From assembly GCA_963971575.1 (NCBI GenBank), contig OZ020611.1, positions 57,569,381 to 57,633,380 on the forward strand: 64,000 bases of DNA. The letters are read 5' to 3'. Numbering within the stretch: position 1 is the stretch's first letter; every line of letters starts with the position of its first letter. Shown one piece after another: positions 33,392-43,364 of the stretch. The translations under genes were made by a program, and so were the position numbers. The notes under the pieces are model-generated. The model was not told the DNA's origin. It saw only the letters and a program-made list of their open reading frames with translations, and searched no databases. This DNA is from Liopterus haemorrhoidalis (taxonomy: Eukaryota > Arthropoda > Insecta > Coleoptera > Dytiscidae).

Positions 33392-33670
33392 AAAAAATTG
33401 TAATATGTTTAAAATTTTATAATTTTAATTCTGATTTTTATAAATATCTTTGCAAGTAAGTGTAATAATGTTTAATTTTATATTTTATTTATTATTAATT
33501 TCATATTTACTTTATGTAATTTATTTTAACATACATGTACTTATTTTTAGGCTTTGAGAATGGTTCAGATAGAACCGAAACTAGTTAGCAAGTAAATAAA
33601 TCTTTTTAAATAGTTGACTAAATTTGCTTTTAATTATCGACCGAAACCCAAGAAAATACCTATATATTTA
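33392..33670 (+). repeat. Penelope-like element, right inverted arm (pLTR-like)
   Basis: Inverted copy of 32333-32605. Penelope-like elements are known to carry terminal repeats that may be direct or inverted, often with hammerhead motifs; here the inverted form is seen. Confidence 0.85.
33550..33589 (+). ncRNA. Hammerhead-like motif in Penelope-like arm
   Basis: Stem I 33551-33553 with 33587-33589; core TTGAGAA 33554-33560; stem II GGTTC/GAACC (33562-33566, 33572-33576); GAAA 33577-33580; short self-complementary stem III CTAG; cleavage-site-like TT 33585-33586. The canonical core is CTGANGA, so positions 3 and 8 differ (C to T, G to A), and one extra T sits between core and stem II. The same motif is on the minus strand at 32416-32455. 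Confidence 0.45.
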
Positions 33671-33970
33671 TCTATAAATTACGGTCAAGAATTCTTTTAT
33701 TCAATAAAATAATACGACATAATAAATATAGTAACAATATAAAATAGATAAATATAAAAACAAATAAATTTAAAAACAAAAAAGCTTGAGAGTTTGGAAA
33801 AAATCAATTAGGAGTGGAGACTCCAGGGAGGGGGGACAAGTTCCCCTCTTACCCTTTATTACGGACACCCATGATCACAAAATCTCTGTCCCAAAATAGT
33901 TGTTACTTTTGCATATTTTTTCTGAATATTGACAGTTTTGGTGTGAATTGTTATTTAGGTGTATATACAC

Positions 33971-34057
33971 CAGGGGCGGCACTCTTAAAATATGGGGGGG
34001 GGCAGGAAATTTTGTAGTAAAATTTGGGGGGCGTTCCCCCCACTAGCGTCGCCACTG
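33971..34057. mobile_element. 87-bp hAT-type MITE with perfect TSD
   Basis: Ends CAGGGGCGGC and, read inward, CAGTGGCGAC; ATATACAC on both sides (33963-33970, 34058-34065), 8 of 8. Interior is G and C runs around an AT centre. Confidence 0.88.
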
Positions 34058-34065
34058 ATATACAC

Positions 34066-34350
34066 TCTAAAAAAAAGTAGTGTTAAAGGGACTTCATGGT
34101 ATACTAAAAAATGAACTTTTAGTGTACCATGAATCGCTTTTCGTGTTAATTATTTACACTTCTTTTTTGGTTAAATTTAGTGTAAAGTTTACATTTACAT
34201 ACTGGTTAAATTATAGTATTAGACAATAAACAGTGCTAAGGTATTGTTAATTTTAACACTGAAAAAGTAATATTTCATAAAAATAACACTATCTGATTAA
34301 ATTAATATTTAGACTCTGATTTGGTTAAAATAGTGAACGTTTTACTTTTT
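34066..34350. other. AT-rich repeat-like DNA, no gene
   Basis: Contains TGGTATACTAAAAAATGAAC facing GAACTTTTAGTGTACCATGA, a short foldback near 34100-34133. Unassigned. Confidence 0.4.
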
Positions 34351-34397
34351 AGGGTTTTGTAGGTATGACCAAAAAACCTTTATACTGTCATTTTGTC

Positions 34398-34447
<50 letters not shown>

Positions 34448-35040
34448 TCGGTAAAAATTGTAGCCAAACGGCTAAACCTAGAGAGTTGAAATTTGGCATG
34501 CTTGTACAACTTTTTGACCCGCACATAGGAAAAATACTAAAACATCTAAAAAACATATCCAACTAAAAATATAAACAAATATGTGCTCATCGAAAAAAAA
34601 TATATTTTTTTAAAATTCTGAGTAGGGTATCAAATGAAAGCCCTTAGTACGTGGATTAACGATCAAAATTTTATTTTTTCAAAATAAATTATTTTGACGC
34701 GATTTTTGTCAAAATTGAGCAAAAAAATGTTTGTCCCACACCCTGTAGCCCAGATGGTTTAAACTAAAAATCTGAAAAAATTCGAAGTAATGTACATTGG
34801 CGTGAACCGGAATAGTACAACAGGAATTTTTGATCAGATTATGTTTTCGGAAAATAATGCATTTTTTGTGTTTTTAACCAAAATATGTTAAATATTTCAT
34901 TCGCTATGTAACCCAGTAGATAAGCCAGTGCTCATAGCGATGTGCGTTTAGTCACTGGTTTTCTAATTTGCTAAACAGGTAACTTGCGATCTAGAGTTCG
35001 AATCCTGTCAGTATTAAATTTTTTGTTTTTTTTTTCTGCA
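34351..35040 (+). repeat. CTGT/tRNA-like dispersed repeat, copy 2
   Basis: Starts AGGGTTTTGTAGGTATGACC, with a pure CTGT run at about 34397-34446, then the same order of blocks as 13348-14010 (TAGCCAAACGGCTAAACC; GTGGATTAACGATCAAAATT; GTGAACCGGAATAGTAC). A tRNA-like piece at 34912-35015 follows. Confidence 0.8.
34912..35015 (+). repeat. tRNA-like segment, different from copy 1
   Basis: CCCAGTAGATAAG is A-box-like and GAGTTCGAATCCTG carries a perfect B box. Spacing is longer than in a tRNA. No acceptor stem. It is not clearly alignable with 13912-13980 although it sits in the same place. Confidence 0.5.
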
Positions 35041-35169
35041 GTTTTTTTTAAATGAAGATTTTAACTCGAAAATTTTAACCAAACTGATAATGAACTTTTA
35101 AATTTACGAATTTTTTGCTGTGTAATAGTCTCTAATTAAATGTATTTGATCTTAGATTATTAAACTTTA

Positions 35170-35245
35170 TACAGTAGTTACTATCAGGAATGGGGAGTAA
35201 AGGAGTCAAAGCTTTTTGGAAAAGTAGGGAGTAGGAGTTGAGAGT
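35170..35245. repeat. GGAGTCGG-type repeat, left part of interrupted copy
   Basis: GGGGAGTAAAGGAGTC, then GAGTAGGAGTTGAGAG; interrupted by the hAT at 35246 and resumed at 38541. Confidence 0.55.
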
Positions 35246-35546
35246 AGGATTGTACATCGAAGGCAGATGTTAAACATCGATGTTAACATCGGCGCTTATT
35301 ATCGATGTTGAAAAACCATCGAAGGAAAAACATCGATGTTTCCGATGCATCGATGTTTTATTAATATTAAAAAAAGCTATTTATGTATATTATATAGGTT
35401 TTATTTAATAATTTAAAGATAAAATACGAAAAAAAGTAACATATAATACACAAAAAGCATTTATTAGATTTTTAAATAGAAATATTCTTTTTTAATAGTA
35501 ATTAATTTCACATTAACATTATTATACCCAGTATAGGGATTTGCAG

Positions 35547-36908
35547 TACAGTGACTGTATAAAGACAGTGTGGCCATATGAACTGTAGCCGCCATGTTTA
35601 TTCCAGATTTGTATTGGGTTATATGGAATAAATGTTAATATATCCTAATATATTATAATATTTCTTAAATTTTTAATAGTTTTACGTATTTATGTTTATA
35701 TATATGTGAATATAAATTTATTGTTAAGAAAAAACATGTATATGATTCAACATTTATTAAGATAAATATTAAAATTGCCTACCGATGAAGGTATTTTTTT
35801 GAAATGTTGCAACAAATGTTGAAAATGTAACATAAAAAGAAAACAAATGAAAAAAATTCTTAAAAAAGGACATGAAAGGAAATAAAAGACATATATTTTT
35901 ATTATTTTATAATTTTATTTGAGGACCTATAAAAACTAAAACATTTTTTTTTATAAAAACGGGAGTTCCATTTTAATTTGAATATTTTAAATTTAAGAAA
36001 ACAAGTTCAAACAGGACATTAGAATTAGAATAAAAAGATAGAGAAAAAATGATGATAAGGTTCGATAAAAATTAGAGAACCCAACATTTCTCTAATTTTT
36101 GGGAAAACGCATGTTTATATATAAAAAAAAAAAAAATAGGATATTTTCATATTAAAAAAGAATAAGCAGAACATGTTATATACCCTGAGTTCAAAACGAA
36201 ATTACATAAGAGTTGGCTATGGAAAAATAAAATAATGTATACTACAAGCTTTATGTTACAATAAATAACTTATGACAACAAGAGTGATTTAATTAATTCA
36301 GACAGTAAATTAATTCTAAAGCTTTCTGTTGACATTACTTTTATTTTCCATAGCCAACCCTTATGCAATTTCTTTTTGAACTCATGGTATAAATGATATA
36401 TTAATAAAGAAAACTGATGTATATCTTATCAATTATGCATTTATTCAACTAAAATTATGGTCAGGTGAAAAATAAAATGAAATCAGCATGGAATAACTTT
36501 AAAATTAATGAAAGTAAATACTTCTTATAATTGTGAAGCCATCCATTGATTTACTGGCATAATGTTTTTTTATGTTCATTTAGCCTTTTTTCCCTGCAAT
36601 TTTAAACCTAAACATAGCAAAACGTTTCATTATTTTTAATTTTAATTTCTGACAATTTAAAATATGTGCACAGTTTACATTATCTACATTACTCATTACT
36701 CATCACAAACACAACAATATTCACTATTAAACGTCTAAATATACCTATATTATTTGAAAATATCACTTAAATCTGTTGAAACACAAGCTAAACACATGTA
36801 AACCATATACAATCTGTAACAAAATTGGAAGAAATATGGCGGACTTCAGCTCGACCAATAGAAAATGAGACCATCGTATGGCCACACTGTCTTTATAGAG
36901 TCACTGTA
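35547..36908. mobile_element. TIR element nested in the hAT, perfect 8-bp TSD
   Basis: Ends TACAGTGACTGTATAAAGAC and, read inward, TACAGTGACTCTATAAAGAC, with the match running on through AGTGTGGCCATA; ATTTGCAG on both sides (35539-35546, 36909-36916), 8 of 8. 1362 bp, no coding. hAT-like or P-like by duplication length. Confidence 0.87.
36183..36387. mobile_element. MITE nested in the nested element
   Basis: About 45-bp TIRs (CCTGAGTTCAAAACGAAATT at left; read inward CCATGAGTTCAAAAAGAAAT at right; GTTGGCTATGGAAA further in), flanked by TA. Third nesting level. Confidence 0.75.
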
Positions 36909-37159
36909 ATTTGCAGCTAAGCACCCTACCATCTGGTGAGCGTTTCATGAACTTGTATGCGACAGATAACATTTCGTCTTGTCTATTGGTTTTGTATGAA
37001 GTTTGTTTTAAAAGTTTTATTATAATCATTGAAAAATATATAATACATATGGCCTATGTGCAATTCATTGAAAAGAAGAAACCCGGAAATATCGTTTCAT
37101 TTGTTTCCACCAATATGAGACACCGTACGGTTCTAAACAACATTGGGAAAGCAAGAGGT

Positions 37160-37270
37160 TAGGAATCGACGCGATGTTTAGATAAAAACTTTAAAAATTG
37201 GAAAAAAAGTGAGCCCTTATATGAAAGTTTGCTCATTACATTTTAATGATAGTGAAATAATATTTTCAAT
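37160..37270 (+). pseudogene. THAP-domain-like fragment
   Basis: KVSPYMKVCSLHFNDSEII follows NFKNWKK, resembling the second half of a THAP domain (Trp, then Cys-x2-His-Phe). A frameshift separates the two blocks. The N-terminal Cys pair is not seen. Lies inside the ATCGATG hAT. Confidence 0.45.
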
Positions 37271-37936
37271 TTTATATTTATTATCGCATATCTTGAAAAT
37301 TCCTGTTATTGTGTGTGGGTTTGATTATAATGCACAAGTCTGTATAAATCTTTGTGAACTCTCTGTTTTTCTCAGTGACCCCACACAATATTATATGCCC
37401 AGCATTGTAGATTTCTACCTCTTCGTAAACAACACGGGATTATTATTGTAACCCCCAATATAATTAAAATAATCGACAATGGAAAACTGTGCCGCCATAA
37501 CTTAAAACCAGATTACAAAATGTAGTATTTAAGATGTTTACAAGTAATGTCACTTTAAAAAAAATGTCCTCACAGTACGTGTGTATACTTACTTGATTAT
37601 AAAATTTTAAAACAAAATCAGAAAATCGCATACAATTATTTATTTTTTGTCGTTTTACTTTTCGCTATTATTTACTAGTAAATGTCAAGTGGTATCTGTA
37701 TAAGAATGGTTTCAAAAATATCCACGTGGCGCTACGATCTTAAAAATTTTCCCCTATAATAATCCTAATTTGTACCCACTATTTTTACATTTCTAAAATG
37801 AAATATTGCATTTTATTATAATACTAATATAGTAATCTTAATGTTAATTTTTATATTATTTAACATAAAAATAACATACTGTCATACAATTTTTTTTTTT
37901 ACTTTTTAAGTTGAAATAAATTCTTTTTTTGGTTTA

Positions 37937-38051
37937 GGCGGAACTAGATTTTCAATTCTAGTTACTTTTACCGATTGATTGAAGCTTCAATATATAAAAA
38001 AATAGCTAATGATAACTTACAAAAATGAAAATTCCGGTTAGTTCCGCCTAA
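37937..38051. mobile_element. Small MITE, TTAGGCGGAACTA ends
   Basis: TTAGGCGGAACTA at left and TAGTTCCGCCTAA at right are exact inverted copies 115 bp apart. If TTA/TAA is the target, it fits Harbinger; this is uncertain. Confidence 0.6.
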
Positions 38052-38540
38052 TCGTTTGGAATAGACTGTTAAGTTTCTTCTTATTTTTTTCTAACACTAA
38101 TATAGCAATCCTAATATTAATTTTACACTAATATTACAAAATAATAATCCTAATAATAGTTTTATTAATAAATAAATTATAATTATATTTCCCAATACGG
38201 TAATTCCAGGGATTGGAGGAATAGGAAAGTGTCAACAAGACTCAAAAAGAAACAAGTGTGTTTGCGTCGTTGGTCGTTCGCATTTTTTGCAAAAATTAGA
38301 AGTTTCTTCTTATTTTGCTAACTGCTAAGAAGAATAAGAACTAACACTATTAGTATTGTTATATCACAATAGATGTCGCTTATATTTTGTGTACTAATTT
38401 TAATAAAACAAAAAATTTTAAGATCCAGCACCTCTAGCGGTAGTTTCTAAATTTCAAAGTAAACATCGACACCGGTAGTAGACATCGATGTTTTATCGAT
38501 ACTATATCCATCTGAACATCGATGTTTTTTGTCATCCCTA

Positions 38541-38720
38541 GTCGAGAGTCAGAAAAGCTAACAGCTCCCGACTCTTTGATTAATTTTTTTTATCAAGGAT
38601 TAGAACAAACCGAAAACAAAAACAAAATAACGATATTACCAAATTTTTTAAAGAACAGAAACAGGAACAACATTTGATTTTTTTGTTCAAGAACTATAGG
38701 TTGCTCTGGCCCCCAGTTGG
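38541..38720. repeat. GGAGTCGG-type repeat, right part of interrupted copy
   Basis: GTCGAGAGTCAGAAAAGC, CTCCCGACTCTTTGATTAA, AAAATAACGATATTACC match the block order at 29140-29290. It continues the copy at 35170-35245. Confidence 0.65.
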
Positions 38721-38893
38721 TCCCCCTAGAATTGCTTGGAAAACATATATTTTAGAAGTGAGGACCTTTTTTTTAGGTCATTACTTGTATTTTCATATGT
38801 AAACGATAAAAAAATATTTCCTGGCCCCGCCAAATTTTACTCAAAATTTATTTGCCCCCCCCCCAGATTTGAAGAGCTAGCGCCGCCACTGGT
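38721..38893. repeat. Fragment with CAGTGGCGGCGC-type right end
   Basis: Ends GCTAGCGCCGCCACTG near 38891 after a C run, like 34040-34057. The left end was not found. Confidence 0.5.
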
Positions 38894-39096
38894 ATAAAAG
38901 ATTCTGATTTTGTTAATTATTCTAAATGATTGAACACAAATTCTTTAAACTTGCTAAATTGTCAAAAACTACAGAAATAAATTTGTTTTTGTTTTTGTTG
39001 CTTGATTATCTCCAACATGTCCCATATAAGTGTCTTTCTCTTCCACGGCTTACTGTGATGATTTTGTTTTTAATCACACGTAATAATTATACACAA

Positions 39097-39235
39097 AATA
39101 GTATATTATGTTACTAGGAGTAGAACGTGCTCTTTTTTGTGCTGAGCTTAAATGTTGCTGCCGAGGCGCAGCCGAGGCTTGCATATTGAGCGAAGCACAA
39201 AAAAGGGGTTCTACTCCGAGTGACATATACTATTT
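39097..39235. mobile_element. Foldback MITE, AATAGTATAT ends
   Basis: AATAGTATATTATGTTACTA and GGAGTAGAAC at left; the complement at right; inner hairpin CTTTTTTGTGCTGAGC/GCGAAGCACAAAAAAG. 139 bp. Tips resemble those of 62619-62744. Confidence 0.65.
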
Positions 39236-39279
39236 TTTCTTCAAGCGTAGGTATTAAAAGTTTGCAACCATAAATACTT

Positions 39280-39347
39280 ATGACTTTATAGTTTCAGATG
39301 CTATTGCTGCTAATTCCGGCGGTGTACATTGAATTCGTTGAGACATT
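39280..39347 (-). pseudogene. Possible tyrosine-recombinase-type N-terminal fragment
   Basis: MSQRIQCTPPELAAIASETI then K, S and a stop, on the minus strand. The ELA.IA.E.I pattern resembles the start of Crypton-like proteins, where LLP..S follows. Too short to be sure. The surrounding DNA (39236-39790) shows no other gene. Confidence 0.25.
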
Positions 39348-39944
39348 TTTTAATTTTTGATCTTTATATTGTGTATTTTGTAACTAATCACATAATGATC
39401 ACAGAATAATAATAAAGTAACTCACTAATAACGTAACTAATTTCTGAATTCACTACAAACCACGCTACAAACATATTAAATTGACAGATGTTTTGTTTAT
39501 GGCGACTGCTGCCATCAGTGCCATCTGTTGATAACTATATGAACTATTTACTAGTATAAAAATGTTCACATTTTGTTACTAGTAAAAAAATGTATAATTT
39601 CTACCGAATTTATTGAACAATGTAATGTTAGCATTATAATCCGCTTGAAGAAAAATTATATTATTGTCAAAAAGTTTATTATTGCCTACTTCAGTTCTAT
39701 TAAGATGATCCTACACTGTACACGCAAGGAAATCACTGTATTTGAAAATAGTTAAATATAAAGGGTGACGAATTAAAAAATAATAATAATAATATAAGAG
39801 AATCAACAAATAATATTTGATAATTACATATATTTTTGTTTGATTTTGATCAGTTGCATAGTATGGGCAAAAACTGCAAAAGCGAGATTTTATAACTTAT
39901 TTAATAATTAGACAAATTTTACTCATGCATGTAAGAAACTTTAA

Positions 39945-40715
39945 ACTTTATACTTGCTACGTGCCGTAAAAGCAAAAATTTCCAAACCAGCTTTGATTAT
40001 GGTGTATTATGCTCATTTTCACTCCATACTTTCGTATAGCATCGAATTTTAGGGTAACAGCACCTACAGCGATACCATCTTAAAGCTACAAAAAATGGTC
40101 ATCCGGATAATTGCGTCTACAAATATACGTGAGTCGTGTCGAACACTTTAAGCAGTTAAAAATATTGACCCTTCCTTCTATCTATATTATGAATGCTCTG
40201 CTCTACACCAAGGAAAACGAAAAAAGACTATTTAAGGCTAACCCCAATAAGTATGAGATGAGACAAAGACACACCATCATTCCTACACCGTCGCGTAAGT
40301 TAGCCAAGAGTGAAAAAAGCCTAAACTACCAAGCTATTAAGCTCTATAATCACCTTCCATCCCATCTAAAAAACATGGGTACGACCAAATTTAAGAGCAC
40401 CATAAAAAAGATTCTCACGGAGCAAGCATTCTACAAAATAGAAGAATATTGTAATTTTAAATTTTAAACCTGTTAACTTTTTAAATTACAACTATGTAAA
40501 AAAAAATATATACAATAATTTATGTATATGTGTTATTTATTATTTTAATTAAGTTTATCACACCGCCACTCAGCTCTTGGCATTTAGATATACTTACATA
40601 TTTAAGATTATATTATATTAATTTTGTATTTTTTATTGTTTCATTAATATTGTATGTGTGACAAAGGGAAACAATATATCGTACACCGAATAAAGAATTA
40701 TTATTATTATTATTA
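39945..40715 (+). pseudogene. CR1/Jockey-type LINE 3' end with TTA tail
   Basis: Blocks: KAKISKPALIMVYYAHFHSI, TILKLQKMVIRII, LKILTLPSIYIMNALLYTKE, YEMRQRHTIIPTPSRKLAKS, NYQAIKLYNHLPSHLKNMG, FKSTIKKILTEQAFYKIEEY; stop near 40465. The 3' end has AATAAAG followed by an ATT run (about 40690-40722), the usual CR1/Jockey tail. One stop near 40053 and a frameshift near 40120. AGAATCAACAAATAATAT at 39797 and its complement at 40735 face each other across it. Confidence 0.88.
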
Positions 40716-40830
40716 TTATTATTCTGTAAAGATCATATATTATTTGTTGATTCTGTTGTAATATTTTTTCTAAATTCGTAAAACTCTTTATGAAACAGAT
40801 ACAAATACGGTGAATTCCGTGCGTATACAG

Positions 40831-41808
40831 CAGTGGTGCTCAGCAAGGTCGATCGCGATCTACTGGTCGATCGAGTAATGTGTTAAAGTCAATCGCCAAG
40901 GAAAAAGTATTTAGATAAAAAAAAAAAATCAGCTGTGGCCACCGCAGCACCGGCCGCCATCATAAAGTACTTGCATAAAATACATTCTAGGAGCAGAGTA
41001 GAAATAACTTGGCCTAATATTTTCTAACAGAGATATTATTTATCATGACCATGGAAACGTTACATACAAGTATGAAAAAATTGAGTAAACATTTCGAAAA
41101 ATTTTACAAAAATTATTAGAAATTTTTCGTTTTATCAAAAAACGTCTCAAATAAAAGTTATTAATTATTGCTTTTATAGCAAATTTTGTTCAATAAATTT
41201 TTTCGAAATATTTTTCTGTTGTGAACTATTCACAAAAATCTTAAAATCGACACGAGTAAACTCCCATTTTTAGTCAACCGATTTTTACCAAAAGTTGATC
41301 AACTCGTGCCATGCAGAAGCTTAAATATGAAGTTTCATAATAATTCTTTCAGCCGAATTTGCTCTGTACGTGTACACAGACGGACAGACAGACAGACGGA
41401 CAGACAGACGGAGAGACATACAGACGGACGGAGAGACATACAGACGGACGGATAGACAGACCGACAGACATCATGCTAAAAATAGTCAAAACGTTATGTA
41501 GGGATCTCAATTCGTGGAGATCCATCGAAATCTCGAAATGTCAAAATCGGTATGATCACAATACCTCCCTTATATATGTTGGCGGTCGGTAACAATGTGT
41601 TAAAAATTATATTAAATCCAAGAAGGCAGAGGCATTAAACAAGTTTACATGAGTTCCGGAAAATATGCGAACTAATTTCAAAAATTCTAGGCTCGACGAG
41701 TTTCGACCAATCAGAATGCCCAGTACACTCTGTTATGGTTAGGGTAGATCGCGGTTAAGTTAAGTATTTTAAAAGTAGAACGCCTGAAAAAATTAGTGAG
41801 CACCACTG
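40831..41808. mobile_element. Non-autonomous hAT with perfect TSD, GATCGCGATC motif
   Basis: Perfect 12-bp ends CAGTGGTGCTCA; GTATACAG on both sides (40823-40830, 41809-41816), 8 of 8. Near the left end GTCGATCGCGATCTACTGG; near the right GTAGATCGCGG. An ACAGACGG-type microsatellite fills about 41379-41465. No coding. Confidence 0.93.
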
Positions 41809-41816
41809 GTATACAG

Positions 41817-42618
41817 TGTCAGATCCTCTTGAGTAGACTACAAAGTAATTTTTGGTGCATTAGCGTCGAGAGTTGGGAATCGTTTATATTTCTGCCAGCT
41901 CCCATTTTTTCCAAAAAAAAATAGTCTAAGCCTCAATTTTTGGGAGTACGTAAAACGAAGTAGAACGAACGTAAAAATTTAGCGGCAAAGTATAAGTTCG
42001 ATAAAATTATTTGACACCTCTGCTATAGACTCATAACTTTATATACGATCTTATGTCAGTAGGTACAGCTTTTTGTTTTCACAAATGTGTTTGGATTTAA
42101 GAAGAGAACTTAAGTTTTCTATAAATTTGTGAATATAAGCTTATATATTCGTAGATTTATAAATGGTCCGTTATCAGTGGGTTTGCAGCTACATTTATTT
42201 GTTTTTAGTAACATAACGCAGAACACAATTTCAGTTTTATATATACAGATTTATAGACTTAAGTATAAGCTATCAGTTGGCAGTAGATTTATAGGTATAT
42301 GGTTCTGATTTAATAAATAGGTTGGGATTATAAATATTTTTACAATTGTAATGCTCAGTACCATACAATATACGTTTCTACGTTTATGCGAGTTTCGTAG
42401 GTATTACCAAGAAGTATGTCTGTTTGTAAATGATATTCTATACAGTGTATACAGGTCAGAAAAAAAAAAAATCGAAAACAGTGGCATAACTAAGCAGAGC
42501 CGTAGCAACGTCCTGGCATCAGGGTAAGTGCCAGGGGCGCGAGGTCTGAGAGGCGCTATTGTGCGACTTTTTCTTTGTTTTTGGTCATCACTTGAATTTT
42601 AGAAGTGGGAACCTTTTT
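41817..42618. other. No gene; scraps of dispersed repeats
   Basis: 42390-42450 (GAGTTTCGTAGGTATTACCA) is a broken piece of the AGGGTTTTGTAGG family. 42485-42600 resembles fragments seen at 38750 and 55330 (TTTAGAAGTG..ACC). Nothing coding. Confidence 0.45.
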
Positions 42619-42810
42619 AGGGTTTTGTAGGTATGACCAAAAAACCCTTATACCGTCATTTTGTCGTCTGTCTGTCTGTTCGGTAAAAATTGTAGCCAAA
42701 CGGCTAAACCTAGAGAGTTGAAATTTAACATGCTTATACAACTCTTTGACCCGCACATAGAAAAATACTAAAACATCTAAATATAAACAAATATTTGCTC
42801 ACAAAAAAAA
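42619..42810 (+). repeat. CTGT dispersed repeat, copy 3, truncated
   Basis: Same start and block order as 34351, but the microsatellite is only about 3 CTGT units (42668-42680) and the copy stops before the tRNA-like part. Confidence 0.8.
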
Positions 42811-42814
42811 AAAT

Positions 42815-43020
42815 CTTATGATACTGAAATTCATCGCGAGTTGTGTAGTGTTTATAAGACGTTATGTCAAGACCAATGGTTTCTTGCTGGCGTCAATCAT
42901 TCATTGAAGGGAGAACAACATTACATGATGAACAACGAAGCGGTCACCCCTCCACTTCCCGCACCGAGACTGTTGTCGAAGATGTTCGAAGGGTCATTGA
43001 CACCGTAGCATGTACATCAG
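42815..43020 (+). pseudogene. mariner/SETMAR-like transposase N-terminal fragment
   Basis: EIHRELCSVYK, frameshift, then MVSCWRQSFIEGRTTLHDEQ, RSGHPSTSRTETVVEDVRRV. This is the second helix-turn-helix and following SGRPS region of irritans-type mariners. It is unlike the two other mariner families in the window. Confidence 0.8.
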
Positions 43021-43362
43021 TAGTATTTTTATTTTTTGCCGTCAAAAAACGAATAACACCACGAACTTCGCAATCGGTGGTAGGAGCAAGTGGAGTCTCC
43101 ATAGTGGCTGGATCCTGACTGCCGGATCGATCGACGCACGCGCATATAAATTTTACAGTGCTGCCACTACAGCCAGACGCAAATTCTCTGAGACTCCCTG
43201 ACTTTTCCCGCCAACCAGACGGATTAAAAAAAAAAAGAAAGAGTGTTACTTACTTTTGAGACGACCATCGTATAACGAACGACCTTTACCAACCCGATAT
43301 CTTGGCAACGGTTTGTTGGATGACTCAAATTTATTAACATTTTTCGAATTAATTTTTGTTAT
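43021..43362. other. No gene seen
   Basis: Less AT-rich than the surroundings near 43040-43210, but no motif recognised. Confidence 0.35.
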
Positions 43363-43364
43363 TA

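Larger units (their letters stand above)
31564..33873. mobile_element. hAT element with perfect TSD, host to SINE and Penelope-like element
   Basis: Ends CATGGGCACCCG and, read inward from the right, CATGGGTGTCCG; ATCACAAA on both sides (31556-31563, 33874-33881), 8 of 8. Both ends are followed inward by G runs. Its own sequence is only about 0.7 kb and non-coding; the rest is nested insertions. Confidence 0.85.
35246..38540. mobile_element. ATCGATG-array hAT, large copy with nested MITEs
   Basis: Ends TAGGATTGTACATCG and, read inward, TAGGGATGACAAAAAACATC; flanks GTTGAGAG (35238-35245) and GTCGAGAG (38541-38548), 7 of 8. Five or more ACATCGATGTT-type repeats lie within 130 bp of each end. 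The outer 300 bp on each side match 61301-62308. TATCGATA occurs near 38494. Confidence 0.88.

Noticed and set aside
34342..34562. Open frames with long TDRQTDRQ repeats on the minus strand
   Set aside because: They are the CTGT microsatellite read as codons within a non-coding dispersed repeat.
39797..40753. 18-bp inverted repeat AGAATCAACAAATAATAT as TIRs of a DNA transposon around the LINE tail
   Set aside because: The enclosed sequence is a LINE 3' end with its own tail; no target duplication, and the flanks are simple ATT/AAT-rich DNA.
42815..43120. Complete SETMAR-like gene
   Set aside because: Only the second HTH region is present, with a frameshift; no catalytic domain follows.
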